Source: Diplosphaera chodatii (taxonomy: Eukaryota > Chlorophyta > Trebouxiophyceae > Prasiolales > Stichococcaceae). From it: 64,000 nt of DNA. The stretch is from the NCBI GenBank assembly GCA_032358165.1, contig JAALGY010000020.1, forward strand, positions 1,984,001 through 2,048,000, read 5' to 3'. Under the pieces are notes generated by a model. The model saw only the letters and a list, made by a program, of their open reading frames with translations, made no database searches and was not told the DNA's origin. Position 1 is the first letter of the stretch. Every line of letters begins with the position of its first letter. A program made the translations under genes and the position numbers. Positions 20,532 through 31,153 of the stretch are shown one piece after another.

Positions 20532-23500
20532 TCAGCCTGTTTCCTCGATGACTGTGCCGCCAGTAGCGACATGCTCAGACACCCTCCTGGCGGCCGCCGA
20601 ACCACCTGTAGGTTCGCTCACATTTCTGCTTACGTTTGGGAACCCACGCTGGCTGGCGTCCGCTGTGCTACGCCTTTCAGCAGCCGGTGCCTCTGCCGTT
20701 TCGTTCGCTAGCTCCGCTGCTGAGGCCAGGATGGCCTCCAAAGGCCTCAGCAGAGCCTCTGCAATAGATGCGGCAGGTGCTGGAGTCTGCTGCTGCTGTG
20801 CCTCAGTGGCCTTGCCGCTGACTGGCGCCTTGCTGCCTTTGGTTGCCGATGCAGAGGAGGTTTTGCCGGTGGTAGGAGCAGAGGATGCAGCCCGCATGCT
20901 CCTCCTGCCATGCCCAAATCGGCCAGTGGCGCCTGCAGTCCATGCATCAAGTCATAGTCGCCCGGATCACGTGACGTGAGTAGCTCCGGTTGCAGCAGCC
21001 TCCAGGTTCACCTTCTGTTGATGATGTCTGACTGCGGGGTGGCTACAAGAGTACAGGTGGCAGTGACGTTTTCACCCAGCTCACCAGCAGTGGCTGGCAT
21101 TGATTGTGCTGTAGCTTTGAGCGCGGCTGCCGCATCGGCCGTTGCTTTCCGCAGCGCTATGGCGCGCACGGCCCGCGCCTCAATCTCCGCGTCTGACAAC
21201 GGCGCGGTGTCGTGCTGCAAGGCACACAGCGTCATGCAGTCAGGCTGACCATACAGTGATACGCATCCTACTGTGTCACCAGAAGCCCCCAGGTGGCACA
21301 ACCAACTGCATTGCCAGAATCGCTGCACACATGGACATGCAACATGGCATTTTGGGTGCCCATCTCTGTCTGCATCGGGCAGGCTCGCTTAACCATCCCC
21401 TGTCGTTCGGCTTCCTGAACGGGTGCGGCTTCCTCCATGGGATAGCACACACGTCAGGCTGTCACGCCTCATAAGGGAGCTTACCGCTTCGAAGTCGTTG
21501 GTGGGGTCGCCCTCGCTCGGCATTGTGCTAGGGAGGTCGAGGGGCGGCAGGTCCAGCATGCGCCGCAGGTCGTTCAGGCAGGTGTAGGCGCTGGCTTCCC
21601 TGTGGGGCTTCTCGGCGTCACTCTTCTTGCTGGCGCCCGGCTGCTGCCCTGATGCGGTGGCAGCTCCGCTGGCGTCGGCCTGCAGGATCATCACCACAAT
21701 GCCTCACAGCTGTTGTCCGTCAACCGCCTGACGCTGGACCAGTTCTGACACAGGCGGGCAGGGCGGCCTCACCAGGCATGTCAGCCTTTGTGTGGTCTGC
21801 TAGACGCACATCGCAGCCGCTTGTGACAGCATCAGCTGCTACACGCACCTGGGCGCCCGCTCGCCTTGCCGCCTGCGCGAGCAGTCCCTGCCGGCCGCCA
21901 CGCCGAGGGACGCCGCCGCCCGCGTCGCTGCCGACCGTGCTGCCGGTCGCCGAGGCGCGCACGCCCGTGGCGGACGCCCGTGCAGAGCTGGTGCCTGCGT
22001 GCGTGGACATGCTGCTTGAGCAATTGGTGGCAAGTGGTGCAGTCAAGCATGCATGGGTCACGTTCAGCAAGGTGCCTCCACAGCGGCGCTGCTTGGCGTT
22101 ATAAGACTGTGCGAGTGCAAGGAATCTATGAATGCACCGTCGACGCCGGAGGAAATGGTGCCGGTGCCACGACGGGAAGCCGATGCCGCCCGCTGCGACT
22201 CTGCTGCCGCCTTCAACACGCCACGGATCTGCAGACATCAATGCCTGCTGGTGGTCAGCGTTGACACACAGAATGAGCACGTGTGGGCGCTGCAAAGCAT
22301 GCAGCGAGCACATCGTCCGACAACTCCACACGCTGTGCCACATTTGCCGAATTTGGAAGAGCACCTGCAGCAGCTCACGCAGCCGCTGCTGCAGCACCGC
22401 CAGGTGCCACCTCAAGCGCTGCTCATCCGCCTCGCCATCCGCCTCAGGCCCACCGACATCCAGCCCCTGTTGCATGGTTCCCAAGGATAGAGCAGCAAAC
22501 GCCACACTGTGCAGTGGGCAACATCAGAGCCTGCCCCGCAGCTTGGGTGCTGTGCACACTGCTCGACGTGCATGCTGCCTGGTGCATGCAGGATCGGGAT
22601 TGCTGCCACAGTTGCATGTTGAAAAGCACACGGTGCTCCAAGCTTTCACTCCAGGCTGGTGGCTGACACCCTCCTCAGAATCTTTCATTTGACACAGTGA
22701 TCCATGCTGATGGCCCACCTTTGGCATCTTGCACTCCGCTGCTTCGTACGTGGCCTTTGCGGCATTCCACATGTCAGACAGGCCGCCCCTGGCGGTGGCC
22801 ACACGGCTGCGTGCGGCCTCAGCTGTTGCTGTCGTCTGCTGCACCTTCACTGCGATCCTCTGCAGATGCACCGTCTGGGACACAATCACGCCTCGCACCG
22901 ACGAGTGGCCAATATAAGGGAGCACGTGAGGAACACAGCAGCACTTGACCCTTGCTGCACCCAAAATCGTACTGCATCTGCTCCTACAGTGTATCAGCCG
23001 CACAACACGGGCAAAAGCTGGCAACCTCCGCCTTTCGTGTGGTGCACACACTCACATCGTTCATCGCCTCTGTTGCTGCATCCCGCTGCGCGATGGCGGC
23101 CTTTGCCCTGTCTACCTCTGCACGCGCCTCCTCTGCAAAGCAAGCACAAGGCAAGGTGGCCCATCACTGCTTCTGTTGGCCAGCTGACAATGCCCTCGGC
23201 ATTGGGAGCCGGTCTCTTACAGCCTCCAAGTCAGGCGACAGTGGCTGTGCACAGGCCATCAGGATACGCATGACCAGAGAAAGTGGCAGCGCTCACGGAT
23301 CTCCTTGGTCAGCTCGTGGATGCCCATGTTGGCCTGCTGCACGGCGCAGTAATGGTGGAACACTTCGTTGTCGCGCTCCGCCAGCTTGGTCGCGAGCTTG
23401 GCAACATCGCCCTCACCTGCAGGCGCGCAGCAGTGCAATCTGTGCAAGCGTCTTTCTTGCACTTCCAACACCTTGCAGGCCAACACCTTAAAGGCCAATC

Positions 23501-26056
23501 CAGGGTCATGCCAGTGAGGTGCACTTGAATGACACGACACCATTGTCTGCTGAGCACGCAATGCACTTGACCATCATCGACAGCAGTCAGCTGCTCTTGC
23601 ACCAACCCTTATGGCAGGGTTTGCATAGGAGGTGGTTGTGGCGGGAATCCCCCAGTGTGCATGACGAGACACTCTGGGGCATGACCTGTGGCGGCGCACA
23701 CGGCGTCCAGGGACTGGCGCAGCTTGGCCATGCGCTCTGTAACCTCTTCCATCTCGGACTTGGGCGCCCTCTCCTCCACCTCCGCCTTCTGCAGCGGGGC
23801 ACCGCAACACCGTGGATGCCTGCCAGCTGGTAGACTGTTCGCCTCTGGAGATGCAGCTGGCCCACGAGCCATGCCGGCACATCTCTGTGACAGCGCCGCA
23901 GCCACAGCCGGTGCAGCAGCCCAACGGTAGCACTGCATGACGGTGCCTCACGGCAGGGGCGTGCCTTTCTGGCGAGCGACGGCTGCGGCGGGGTGCCGGG
24001 CGCCGCAGCCGTGGTGGAGACGGTGGCGACGGCGTCTGGCGCGCCGCTGAGCAGCAGCGCGGTGCGCTTGTCCCGCTCCTCAACCTCCTTCGCCCTCGCT
24101 GCTTCCTGCAGCCAGCATGCGTGCGCTGAACCAATGCAATGGGCCCTGCTACTGCGTACCTCAGTACACTGTTCGTGCACCATGGCACTGAGGACTCCCT
24201 GCATCCGCTGACACATTGTGTAGGTAGCCTGGACGCATAATGACTGCCACTTTGCACCTCTGCGCCCTGCTGCCTTGACGCTGCCGCGGCGTGCTGTGTA
24301 CGGGCTTGCATGTCAAGGACTTGCAGTCAAGTATATCGTGCAAAGCCCCCCCGCGGCGCCACACCTGCTGCTTGCGGTCGGCCTCGATGAGCTTGGACAG
24401 CTGCCGCCACTCCGCCTCGAAGCTGGCCGTCTCCCGGTCAGCACTGCGCTTCACTGCCGCCGCATCCTCCAGGGCCTGCAAAGCAGCGAGTGAGCTGCAC
24501 ATGGGTGTTGGCTTCTCGCTTGGCAGCACATGCTGCTGGCCTCCTCGTGGTGGCAGCGGCTATCTGGGCTGCAAGCCCCCGGCATGAGCCGGCAAGCGCG
24601 TGCTGCACACGACAGTGTGAACATTTGCTCAGATGATGCCTGCTTGTGCTGTGGGTGCGCAAGTGCCCGAAGCAGCTCGCCTTCTGCCGCTGGTCATGCG
24701 CCACGGAGCTGGCCTTGATGAGGGACACCATCTCGCCTTTCTGCGCCGCCCAGTGGTGCTCCGCCTTCCGCAGCACATCGTCAAACAGCAGGCGCTCACG
24801 GCGAAGGCCGTCGACCTTCTCCCTGCGCAGCAGAAAATTGTAACTTCAGAGCCAGTTCAGTGCAATCGGGTACGAGGAGCCGCCATGCGGGCGCATTCAA
24901 AAGGAGGTGTCCAGAATGCATGTGACCACAGCAGTAACGGAACCTCAGCGCCTGTGCGTTCTTTTGAGGTAAGTCAGAAAAGGTCGGCTTACCGGATGCC
25001 GCGGATGGCGGCCTGCTGGTCGTTCAGGGAGTGGTACCCCTGCTCCAGCCTGTTCTCCAGCAGCCACACCTTCGTCTGCCCCTACAATTGCAAACGCAGC
25101 ATGTCAGCTGTGCGCAGCAAATTCTCTCATGCTGCGGGCAGTTTAGCGCTTCAGCCCAAGTACACTGTGCCACTGCTGACACGCCCGCTTGATGGGCTGT
25201 GTGGAATGAAACGATAGTGACATGCAGTGCCGTCAGTAGCCGCCATGATGAGCAGCGAGGTGGTCGCCCGCTCACCGCCTGCTCCTGCCTGACGGCGGCG
25301 TCGGTGCCGCCCATGCGCCGCCGCTGCTCCGCCACCTGCGCCTTGACGCGCCGCCGCTGCGCCGCCACCACCCCCGCGCGCTGCTGTTCTGCCTGTATCT
25401 GCAGGCGCCAGCAGCAAGGAGTGTCTATGTCAACACTGTGTTTGCTGTGCCCTGGGTACCGGTCAGTGGTGGTGGCTGTGCCACCTACATTTGCAGTATT
25501 GGCCTTCTATATATGCCTCGGGGAGCCAGGTGCCAGCTGCTCATCAGAGACGCGCGTGTCACCTTACTGCAGTGGCAGCAGACGTGACGGTACACTCACT
25601 GCTTGCCTTGCTTACAGCCGGCTTGCCTTGGTGGTGTACAGGTCGGACTGCTGCTGCAGGGCGTGGATCAGGGCGGCGGCGGATGTCTGCGAGGGCGCCA
25701 CGCTGAACCTGTTCTCGAGCAGCAGCTCCTCCTTGAGCGCCGCATTGTCCGCCCGCAGCTTCTCGATGGCCGCCCTGCACCGGCGCAGGGGTAGCCTCCA
25801 CACAGTCATAATGTGGCGAAAAGATGGGTGGACGCTCATGACAGAGTGCATGGATTGGGCTGCGGGTCAAAAAACGAGCGGCGCACCAGGGTGAGGACTC
25901 ACAAAGGATTCACAAGTAACAGGCGCACCTCTGCTTGAAAAGCACGTGCTGCACCTCCCACATGCTTTTGCCGCCATCGTCTGCACCAGCTGGCCTCTCT
26001 GCAGCGAGGCAGCGCGCGGGCGTGTCACGGGACAAGGCAGCAACATGACGCCGCAT
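20532..26056 (-). CDS. ODA1: Outer dynein arm docking complex subunit 2 (ODA1/CCDC114-like)
   Basis: Coiled-coil protein that anchors outer dynein arms to axonemal doublet microtubules. About 17 exons. The first thirteen keep phase: 26056-25929, 25774-25627, 25398-25276, 25081-24993, 24822-24681, 24475-24365, 24105-23965, 23788-23686, 23416-23297, 23132-23056, 22874-22719, 22466-22365, 22228-22138; tail exons are near 22030-21855, 21680-21487, 21220-21060 and 20900-20532 with less certain edges. The region AAIEKLRADNAALKEELLLE followed by NRFSV matches the Chlamydomonas ODA1 N-terminus closely, and KVWLLENRLEQGYHSLN, GLRRERLLFDDVL and SFEAEWRQLSKLIEADRK match later coiled coils. The tail is Ala/Ser/Thr-rich. 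Three introns have GC donors (25626-25399, 24680-24476, 23964-23789). The ATG at 26056 gives an exon in phase; the first 30 residues are not conserved, so the start is less sure. Confidence 0.88.
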
Positions 26057-27622
26057 GGAATGAGAACTAGCTTCAGCAGGTTGCACTCACACAAGTTTAC
26101 AAGTAAGTTTTGTGCATATCGAGGAGGCGATCGGGATGCGCACTGCTGAGCGGCGCCATGATGGGCGCCTGATGCTGTCAGCTTGTCAGCAGATGCTAGC
26201 GCAGTCTGCACATGTACACAAGCCGATGTACGCTCCTGGTGCCGAGCGCGAGCCGAGCCCTATGAAGGCGGAATGGGCTGGAGCCGCTGGCCACATCTAC
26301 TGCAAAGTGGTCACCGCAAGTGTGGAGAGATTCCGCTCAACACCTGCATTCTCGGTTCCCGCAGAGGCCTGCACACATATGCGCCGCAAATTAGTCCTCG
26401 ACTGAGCCTTTCGGATCCGATCACGGCAGCGCGCGCCTGACGCCCGAAATTAGCACTCCCGCCATCAGCTCCCGCCTTTGTACAGGGTTTATCAATCGCG
26501 AAAGCAGATTGCACGTGAAAGGGAGTTTAGGAAACGCACCTGGGGGAGGGTAGGCCTGCAGCCAGCTGTGCTTTGCTGGCTGACAGCGCAACCACACTGG
26601 GGGGCCGTTCCAGCATCAGCGCCGATGCTCGGGGCCGCCGGTGTCGCTGCATTGTGCGCGCGTGGCCCCAGAGCGGTCAGAGGGCAAGCACTGACGGCTG
26701 CAGCTGGATCTCTGTTCGGTGCTGACCGGGTGCAGGCGAAGCCGCTGCACGACACGGCACTACAGGTAGCCCGGCGCCAGGCACGCAGGCAAGCTCCGCA
26801 TATGCTCTCCAGTCGCTTCACGCTTATTACAACGTGAGCGCCGAGCGCCGTACCGTGCGTGGCCCTGGGCCTGTGCTTTTTGTGCGGTGACGCCTCTGGC
26901 AATGAATTCCTTGGGTGCGGCGGCCTTGCACCGAAGGCAACACAGAGACGGCCTGCGGTACCGCCTGAGCTCCAAAGCACCAAGCTCACCACGTGGTGCT
27001 TCTGCCTAGATTGGGTGAACACCGGGTTGTGAGCGCCAACTCACCCGCAGCTTGGGCGGATGCGGGGAGCTTGCAGGAACCGCAGCTGTGTAGGCTCTGC
27101 TCAGTAGCGCTGCACAAGACTGTTTGCTCTCTATCCGCAGCGCAACAGCGGCAAGCTAGGCCGCGGGTTGCGGCAGTTTGACGAGGCGTGGCCTAGCACG
27201 CACTCAGGCGCAGGTGCTTTCAGACGATCCAGCTTTGAGCGGGCTCCGATCCCGCTGATCGTGCAGCGTGAAAAGTACACACATCATGCCAGGGGTTGCT
27301 GAAGCAAGTCCTGCGGCCAGTCTGGCAGTGGCCTCCCAGGTGCAGCTTCGTGGGTAGCCCGCGATCCGTTTATGTGCGAGCTCGTGCAGCACCTGTCCGG
27401 TGGTTGAGTGCTCGCTGGATGGCACGAGGCTGCGGGCCGAGCGATGCTCCAAACTTTGTCTTCGATCATTCTGATGCGCCTGCTGACCTCTGTGGTTTGG
27501 CGCAGAGCAGGGCGCTTGCCAACAGAGCCATCAGGGGTCGGCCTGCCAACAGCCCGCAGCTTGAGCTAGCGACTACGGCGACGGGCTGGGGGCGCATGCC
27601 ACACACGCAGCGTAGTTGCAAC
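26057..27622. promoter_or_regulatory. Divergent upstream region of ODA1-like gene and RLK-1
   Basis: The two genes are transcribed away from each other. The RLK-1 frame stays open upstream to about 27296 with an earlier in-frame ATG at 27419, but the signal peptide begins at 27623. No other coding signal or motif stands out. Confidence 0.4.
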
Positions 27623-30118
27623 ATGGCGACGCCAGCGGCTCTGTTCGCTGCGACGCTCTTGCTCGCTGCAGTGGCAGCCGCACCTGTGGCAACAGCGGCG
27701 ACACAGTCGCCGCACCACAGCAGCCTGACCATCAGCTCGGCGCAGCGGCTGCGAAGGCTTGCACAGGCGGCGCCTGCAGCCACATCAGCACCACCCGCCT
27801 CCGTCGGCGGACCTCCAGGTGGCAGCGCTGCACGGGGGCCTCCGGGTGCTCCGCCGGGCCCGCCGCCCAACTCCACGCAGCTAGCGGGCATCATCATCGG
27901 CAGCTTCAACGCCAGCGCCGACACCACGCCGCAGGTGCCGGACACGCCGCTGGCAGACCAGAACAGGTCCACGACCGGCGCGGCGGCTGTCACGCCCCAG
28001 GGCTGGCCACTCATCGGCAACTGGACGGCGATCATGAACAACCGGTGGCGCATCATCGGCCCCGAGGTGGTGGCCAAGCGCGAGCAGGTGGAACTGTACT
28101 ACAAGGCGGCCATCACCAACGTGCTGAACCCCTACAACATCACCATGCGCTTCTTCAACTACACCACGTACCCCACAGTGACCCCAGGCCTGGAGCCGTA
28201 TGGCTGCGTGGACTGGCGGATGCAGATGTTCCAGCTGAACCCGACGGACGCTGCCGGCAAGCCGCTGCGCTTTGGCAACCAGGCCGCGGCCAACTTCAAC
28301 CTCACGGCGCAGACGACCAACCTGGGCCGCGTGACCATGGCCGGCATCACACAGCGGCTGGGCATCAACACGGAGCTCATCCAGCTGTGGGGCCAGTCCA
28401 TCGACAGCGAGCGCAGCAAGCTGAAGGACGAAAAGTTCTTCAGCGGCGAGAACGAGCAAGTGCAGGCGGAGGTATTCTCGCGCATCCTGCTGGAGGGGCA
28501 GGGGCTGCTGCCGTTCACCACCGACAAGCAGAACCTGCTGCTGTCGTCCGCCATCCAAATCGCCAACCAGAACAACCTGCCGCTGCTCAACTTCAACGTG
28601 TCCAGCTGGAAGGCTGCCCCTGCAGCCAGCGCAGGCAACAGGAAGCTGCTGCAGACCGCAAACGACCGCGTGCTGGTGGACCTGTTGACCCTGCTGCAGC
28701 CCGTCGGCAACTACACGCCATCCGCCTTTTGGAATACGGTCCTGACGCAGAACACCGTGTTCCTGCCGACCACCACCGCCAAGGGCCTGGGGATGACGGG
28801 CACCTTCCAGAATGGCACCAGCTACTATTACACACGGAACCACACGCTGCTGGGGACATCAACGGACCCCGACAATGGCAAGGCGACCTTCCGGCCCAAC
28901 GCCACCACAGCAGGCAATCCTTCAGGAGCCGTCATCGTGGCCGAGCCAGAAAGCAGCGGCAGTGGGCTCAGCGGCGGTGCGATTGCTGGCATTGTCATCG
29001 GAGTTGTGGCAGGCGTCACCATCATAGGCCTGCTCCTGCTGTTCGTCCGGCGCCGCCGCTCTGGCGAGCACAGCGCCGTCGCTATCAAGAGCAAGGGCAC
29101 GGATGACGGCAGCCCCAATGGCAAGGCGTTTGTGGCGGCGCGGAAGAGCGGCGGGCGGCGGGGCAGCCCCTCCAGCGTGCTGTCGCTGGCGGAGTCCCCC
29201 AACACCAGCGTCGGCAGCGACAACAGCGCCCCCAGCAGCGGGCCCCAGGGCTCCGACGCCGCCAGCGTGCCCAACTATGCGGAGGTCGACCCAGCGGAAA
29301 TCCAGGTTTGTACCAAGGCAGGTGGGGAGCCGTGGCTGCTGGGCACAGGCGCCTACGGCCAGGTGTACAAGGCGGTGAGGCGGGGCGTGCAGCAGGTCGC
29401 GGTGAAGCGCCTGACGGCGGTGACGGACCCGCTGCTGCTGAATGCCATCCGCAAGGAGATCAGCATCCTGCAGCGCGTGTCCTTCGACCGCAACGTGGTG
29501 CAGTTCTATGGCGCGTGCCTGAGGGACCCGCAGAGCGCGATGCTCATCATGGAGCTGTGCGAGGGGGGCGACCTGCGGCACGCGCTGTCCGCCGACCAGG
29601 GCTACGCCTGGTATGGCGCCGGGCAGCACATCGCCCTGGATGTGGCGCGGGGCCTGCACTTCCTCCACTCCTCCAACGTCATCCACAGGGACCTCAAGTC
29701 CAGCAACATCCTGCTGACCAAGGAGGGCGTCGCCAAGATCGGCGACGTGGGCCTCGCCAAGACCATGGTCAGCGACTACTTCAGCTGGGAGACCGCCGTG
29801 GGCACCTTCGCATATGCTGCGCCAGAGCTGCTGATGGGCGACAAGTGCTCCCTCAAAGTTGATGTGTACAGCTACGGTGTCGTCCTCTGGGAGATCTGCA
29901 CACGGGGGCACCCGGTGCGGGGACAGCTGCGGGATGTGCGGGTGCCGGCAGAGTGCCCGCCCGCAGTGGAGCAGCTCATAGCGGCCTGCGTCAACTCTGA
30001 CGTCGCGGCCCGGCCGTCCAGCGAGGAGGTGGTGGCCCGGCTGGTGCAGATCGTCGAGGGTGCTGACGGCAGCGCAGGCGGCGGGGATGACGTGAGGCAC
30101 AGTGTTCAGTCGGCATGA
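27623..30118 (+). CDS. Receptor-like protein kinase RLK-1, intronless
   Basis: Single uninterrupted frame of 831 residues in a region where neighbours have 5-17 exons. Order: signal peptide (ATG at 27623, chosen because it opens a hydrophobic Ala/Leu leader), low-complexity Pro/Gly stretch to about residue 90, ectodomain of roughly 350 residues with many N-glycosylation sites and the family motifs NITMRFFNYTTYP, GLLPFTTDKQN and PSAFWN, a membrane segment SGGAIAGIVIGVVAG followed by FVRRRR stop-transfer, a Ser-rich juxtamembrane part, and a kinase domain from about residue 570. Kinase motifs: GTGAYGQVYKA, VAVKRL (Lys), VQFYGACL, HRDLKSSNILL, KIGDVGLAK (DVG for DFG), AAPELLMG, DVYSYGVVLWE. TKL/Raf-like, probably Ser/Thr specific. 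Ligand unknown; the ectodomain matches no family I can name. Shares all parts with RLK-2 and RLK-3. Confidence 0.93.
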   Translation: MATPAALFAATLLLAAVAAAPVATAATQSPHHSSLTISSAQRLRRLAQAAPAATSAPPASVGGPPGGSAARGPPGAPPGPPPNSTQLAGIIIGSFNASADTTPQVPDTPLADQNRSTTGAAAVTPQGWPLIGNWTAIMNNRWRIIGPEVVAKREQVELYYKAAITNVLNPYNITMRFFNYTTYPTVTPGLEPYGCVDWRMQMFQLNPTDAAGKPLRFGNQAAANFNLTAQTTNLGRVTMAGITQRLGINTELIQLWGQSIDSERSKLKDEKFFSGENEQVQAEVFSRILLEGQGLLPFTTDKQNLLLSSAIQIANQNNLPLLNFNVSSWKAAPAASAGNRKLLQTANDRVLVDLLTLLQPVGNYTPSAFWNTVLTQNTVFLPTTTAKGLGMTGTFQNGTSYYYTRNHTLLGTSTDPDNGKATFRPNATTAGNPSGAVIVAEPESSGSGLSGGAIAGIVIGVVAGVTIIGLLLLFVRRRRSGEHSAVAIKSKGTDDGSPNGKAFVAARKSGGRRGSPSSVLSLAESPNTSVGSDNSAPSSGPQGSDAASVPNYAEVDPAEIQVCTKAGGEPWLLGTGAYGQVYKAVRRGVQQVAVKRLTAVTDPLLLNAIRKEISILQRVSFDRNVVQFYGACLRDPQSAMLIMELCEGGDLRHALSADQGYAWYGAGQHIALDVARGLHFLHSSNVIHRDLKSSNILLTKEGVAKIGDVGLAKTMVSDYFSWETAVGTFAYAAPELLMGDKCSLKVDVYSYGVVLWEICTRGHPVRGQLRDVRVPAECPPAVEQLIAACVNSDVAARPSSEEVVARLVQIVEGADGSAGGGDDVRHSVQSA

Positions 30119-31153
30119 GCACATGGGCACGGTGCAAGGCAACTGCGTCCATTTGGTTGAGATTGCAGAACTGGCTAGAATTAGTGCTTGCACCCGTGAG
30201 TGCAAGCGAACCGCATTTGAAACTTGTTGCACTTGTGAGCAACCTTTCCGCAGCCTTGCTTCACGGGGCTGCGATGCAGCTGTTGGCAGCAGCTCGGTCG
30301 CAGCAAGCCGATGCAGGCCTGGCGCCTTCAGCTTACTTGCCGGGATTTGGCTGGGCTAGAACAACTACTGAAGTGTTGCATGTATTGTAGGAAGTTCCCT
30401 CCTGCATGTACGTATCCTTCCTGCATGTACTGTAGAAAGTTTGCCTCCACTTGTTTGTGACCTTCGACTAGGACAGTTCTGCATGCCGGCTGCTATCCCG
30501 CCGCAAAGGCTGGAGTCGAAGTGATTGTGTCATTTTCAATCGGGTTTGTGCTGCAGCAAACCATTGCATGTGATAGCGTTTTGAAGTGTGATCGAGCGAC
30601 TTATTTTGCCACATGCTGAAAGCCTCCAAGACAGTGCTGCAGCTGGGTATACCACAGCTTACCCTATATTGACAGATGTCACAAACAAAATCAAAACAGA
30701 GGCGAGGTTCCAAGCTCCGTCCAAAGAATGCATCCGAGCGGTTGTGCTACTGACAGCGTCAAACCAAGCGCTGCCAGTCCATACTCAAAGCCAGAATGCA
30801 AAAACAATTTGGCCACGCACAGCAACAGTGTGCTAGCTAGTATTGCTGCGTCTGGCGGGGACCCAGCCCACGGCCGTGACGCATGAGAACTCCCACCAAA
30901 GCTAACTGGGAACAGGACGTAGCAATCGGGGGGCTTGTGTGCCATCCAAGGATGCATGAGGCCCGTCTGCGCAGCGAGTGCCACTCTGAGAGATGCTGCC
31001 GCAGCTGCTACGTCCATGTCATGCTGCTGTGCAGGCCGGTGGCTGCAGCATCGTAATTAGGGCGGCATCCGACGGAAACCTCCAGTGGCATCCCACAATA
31101 TCCCCAGCACCTCGGCTCCTCATCCAGGGCCCGCCATGCCTTTGCCCCAAAAG
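30119..31153. other. Convergent 3' regions of RLK-1 and RLK-2
   Basis: No coding signal. It contains an inverted repeat at 30186-30207 and a short direct repeat (TTCCTGCATGTAC-like) at about 30398-30432. Confidence 0.4.
30186..30207. repeat. Inverted repeat, possible stem-loop in the RLK-1 3' UTR
   Basis: Arms gcttgcac and gtgcaagc with a six-base loop, about 70 bases after the RLK-1 stop. Could fold in the mRNA tail; no known function. Confidence 0.4.

Noticed and set aside
27616..29106. 496-codon plus-strand frame overlapping RLK-1 in another frame
   Set aside because: His/Arg/Gly/Gln-rich shadow frame; the kinase and signal peptide lie in the RLK-1 frame.
27881..30232. Long minus-strand frames (320 and 436 codons) opposite RLK-1
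   Set aside because: They are shadows produced by the extreme G/C third-position bias of RLK-1; no domain or start context.
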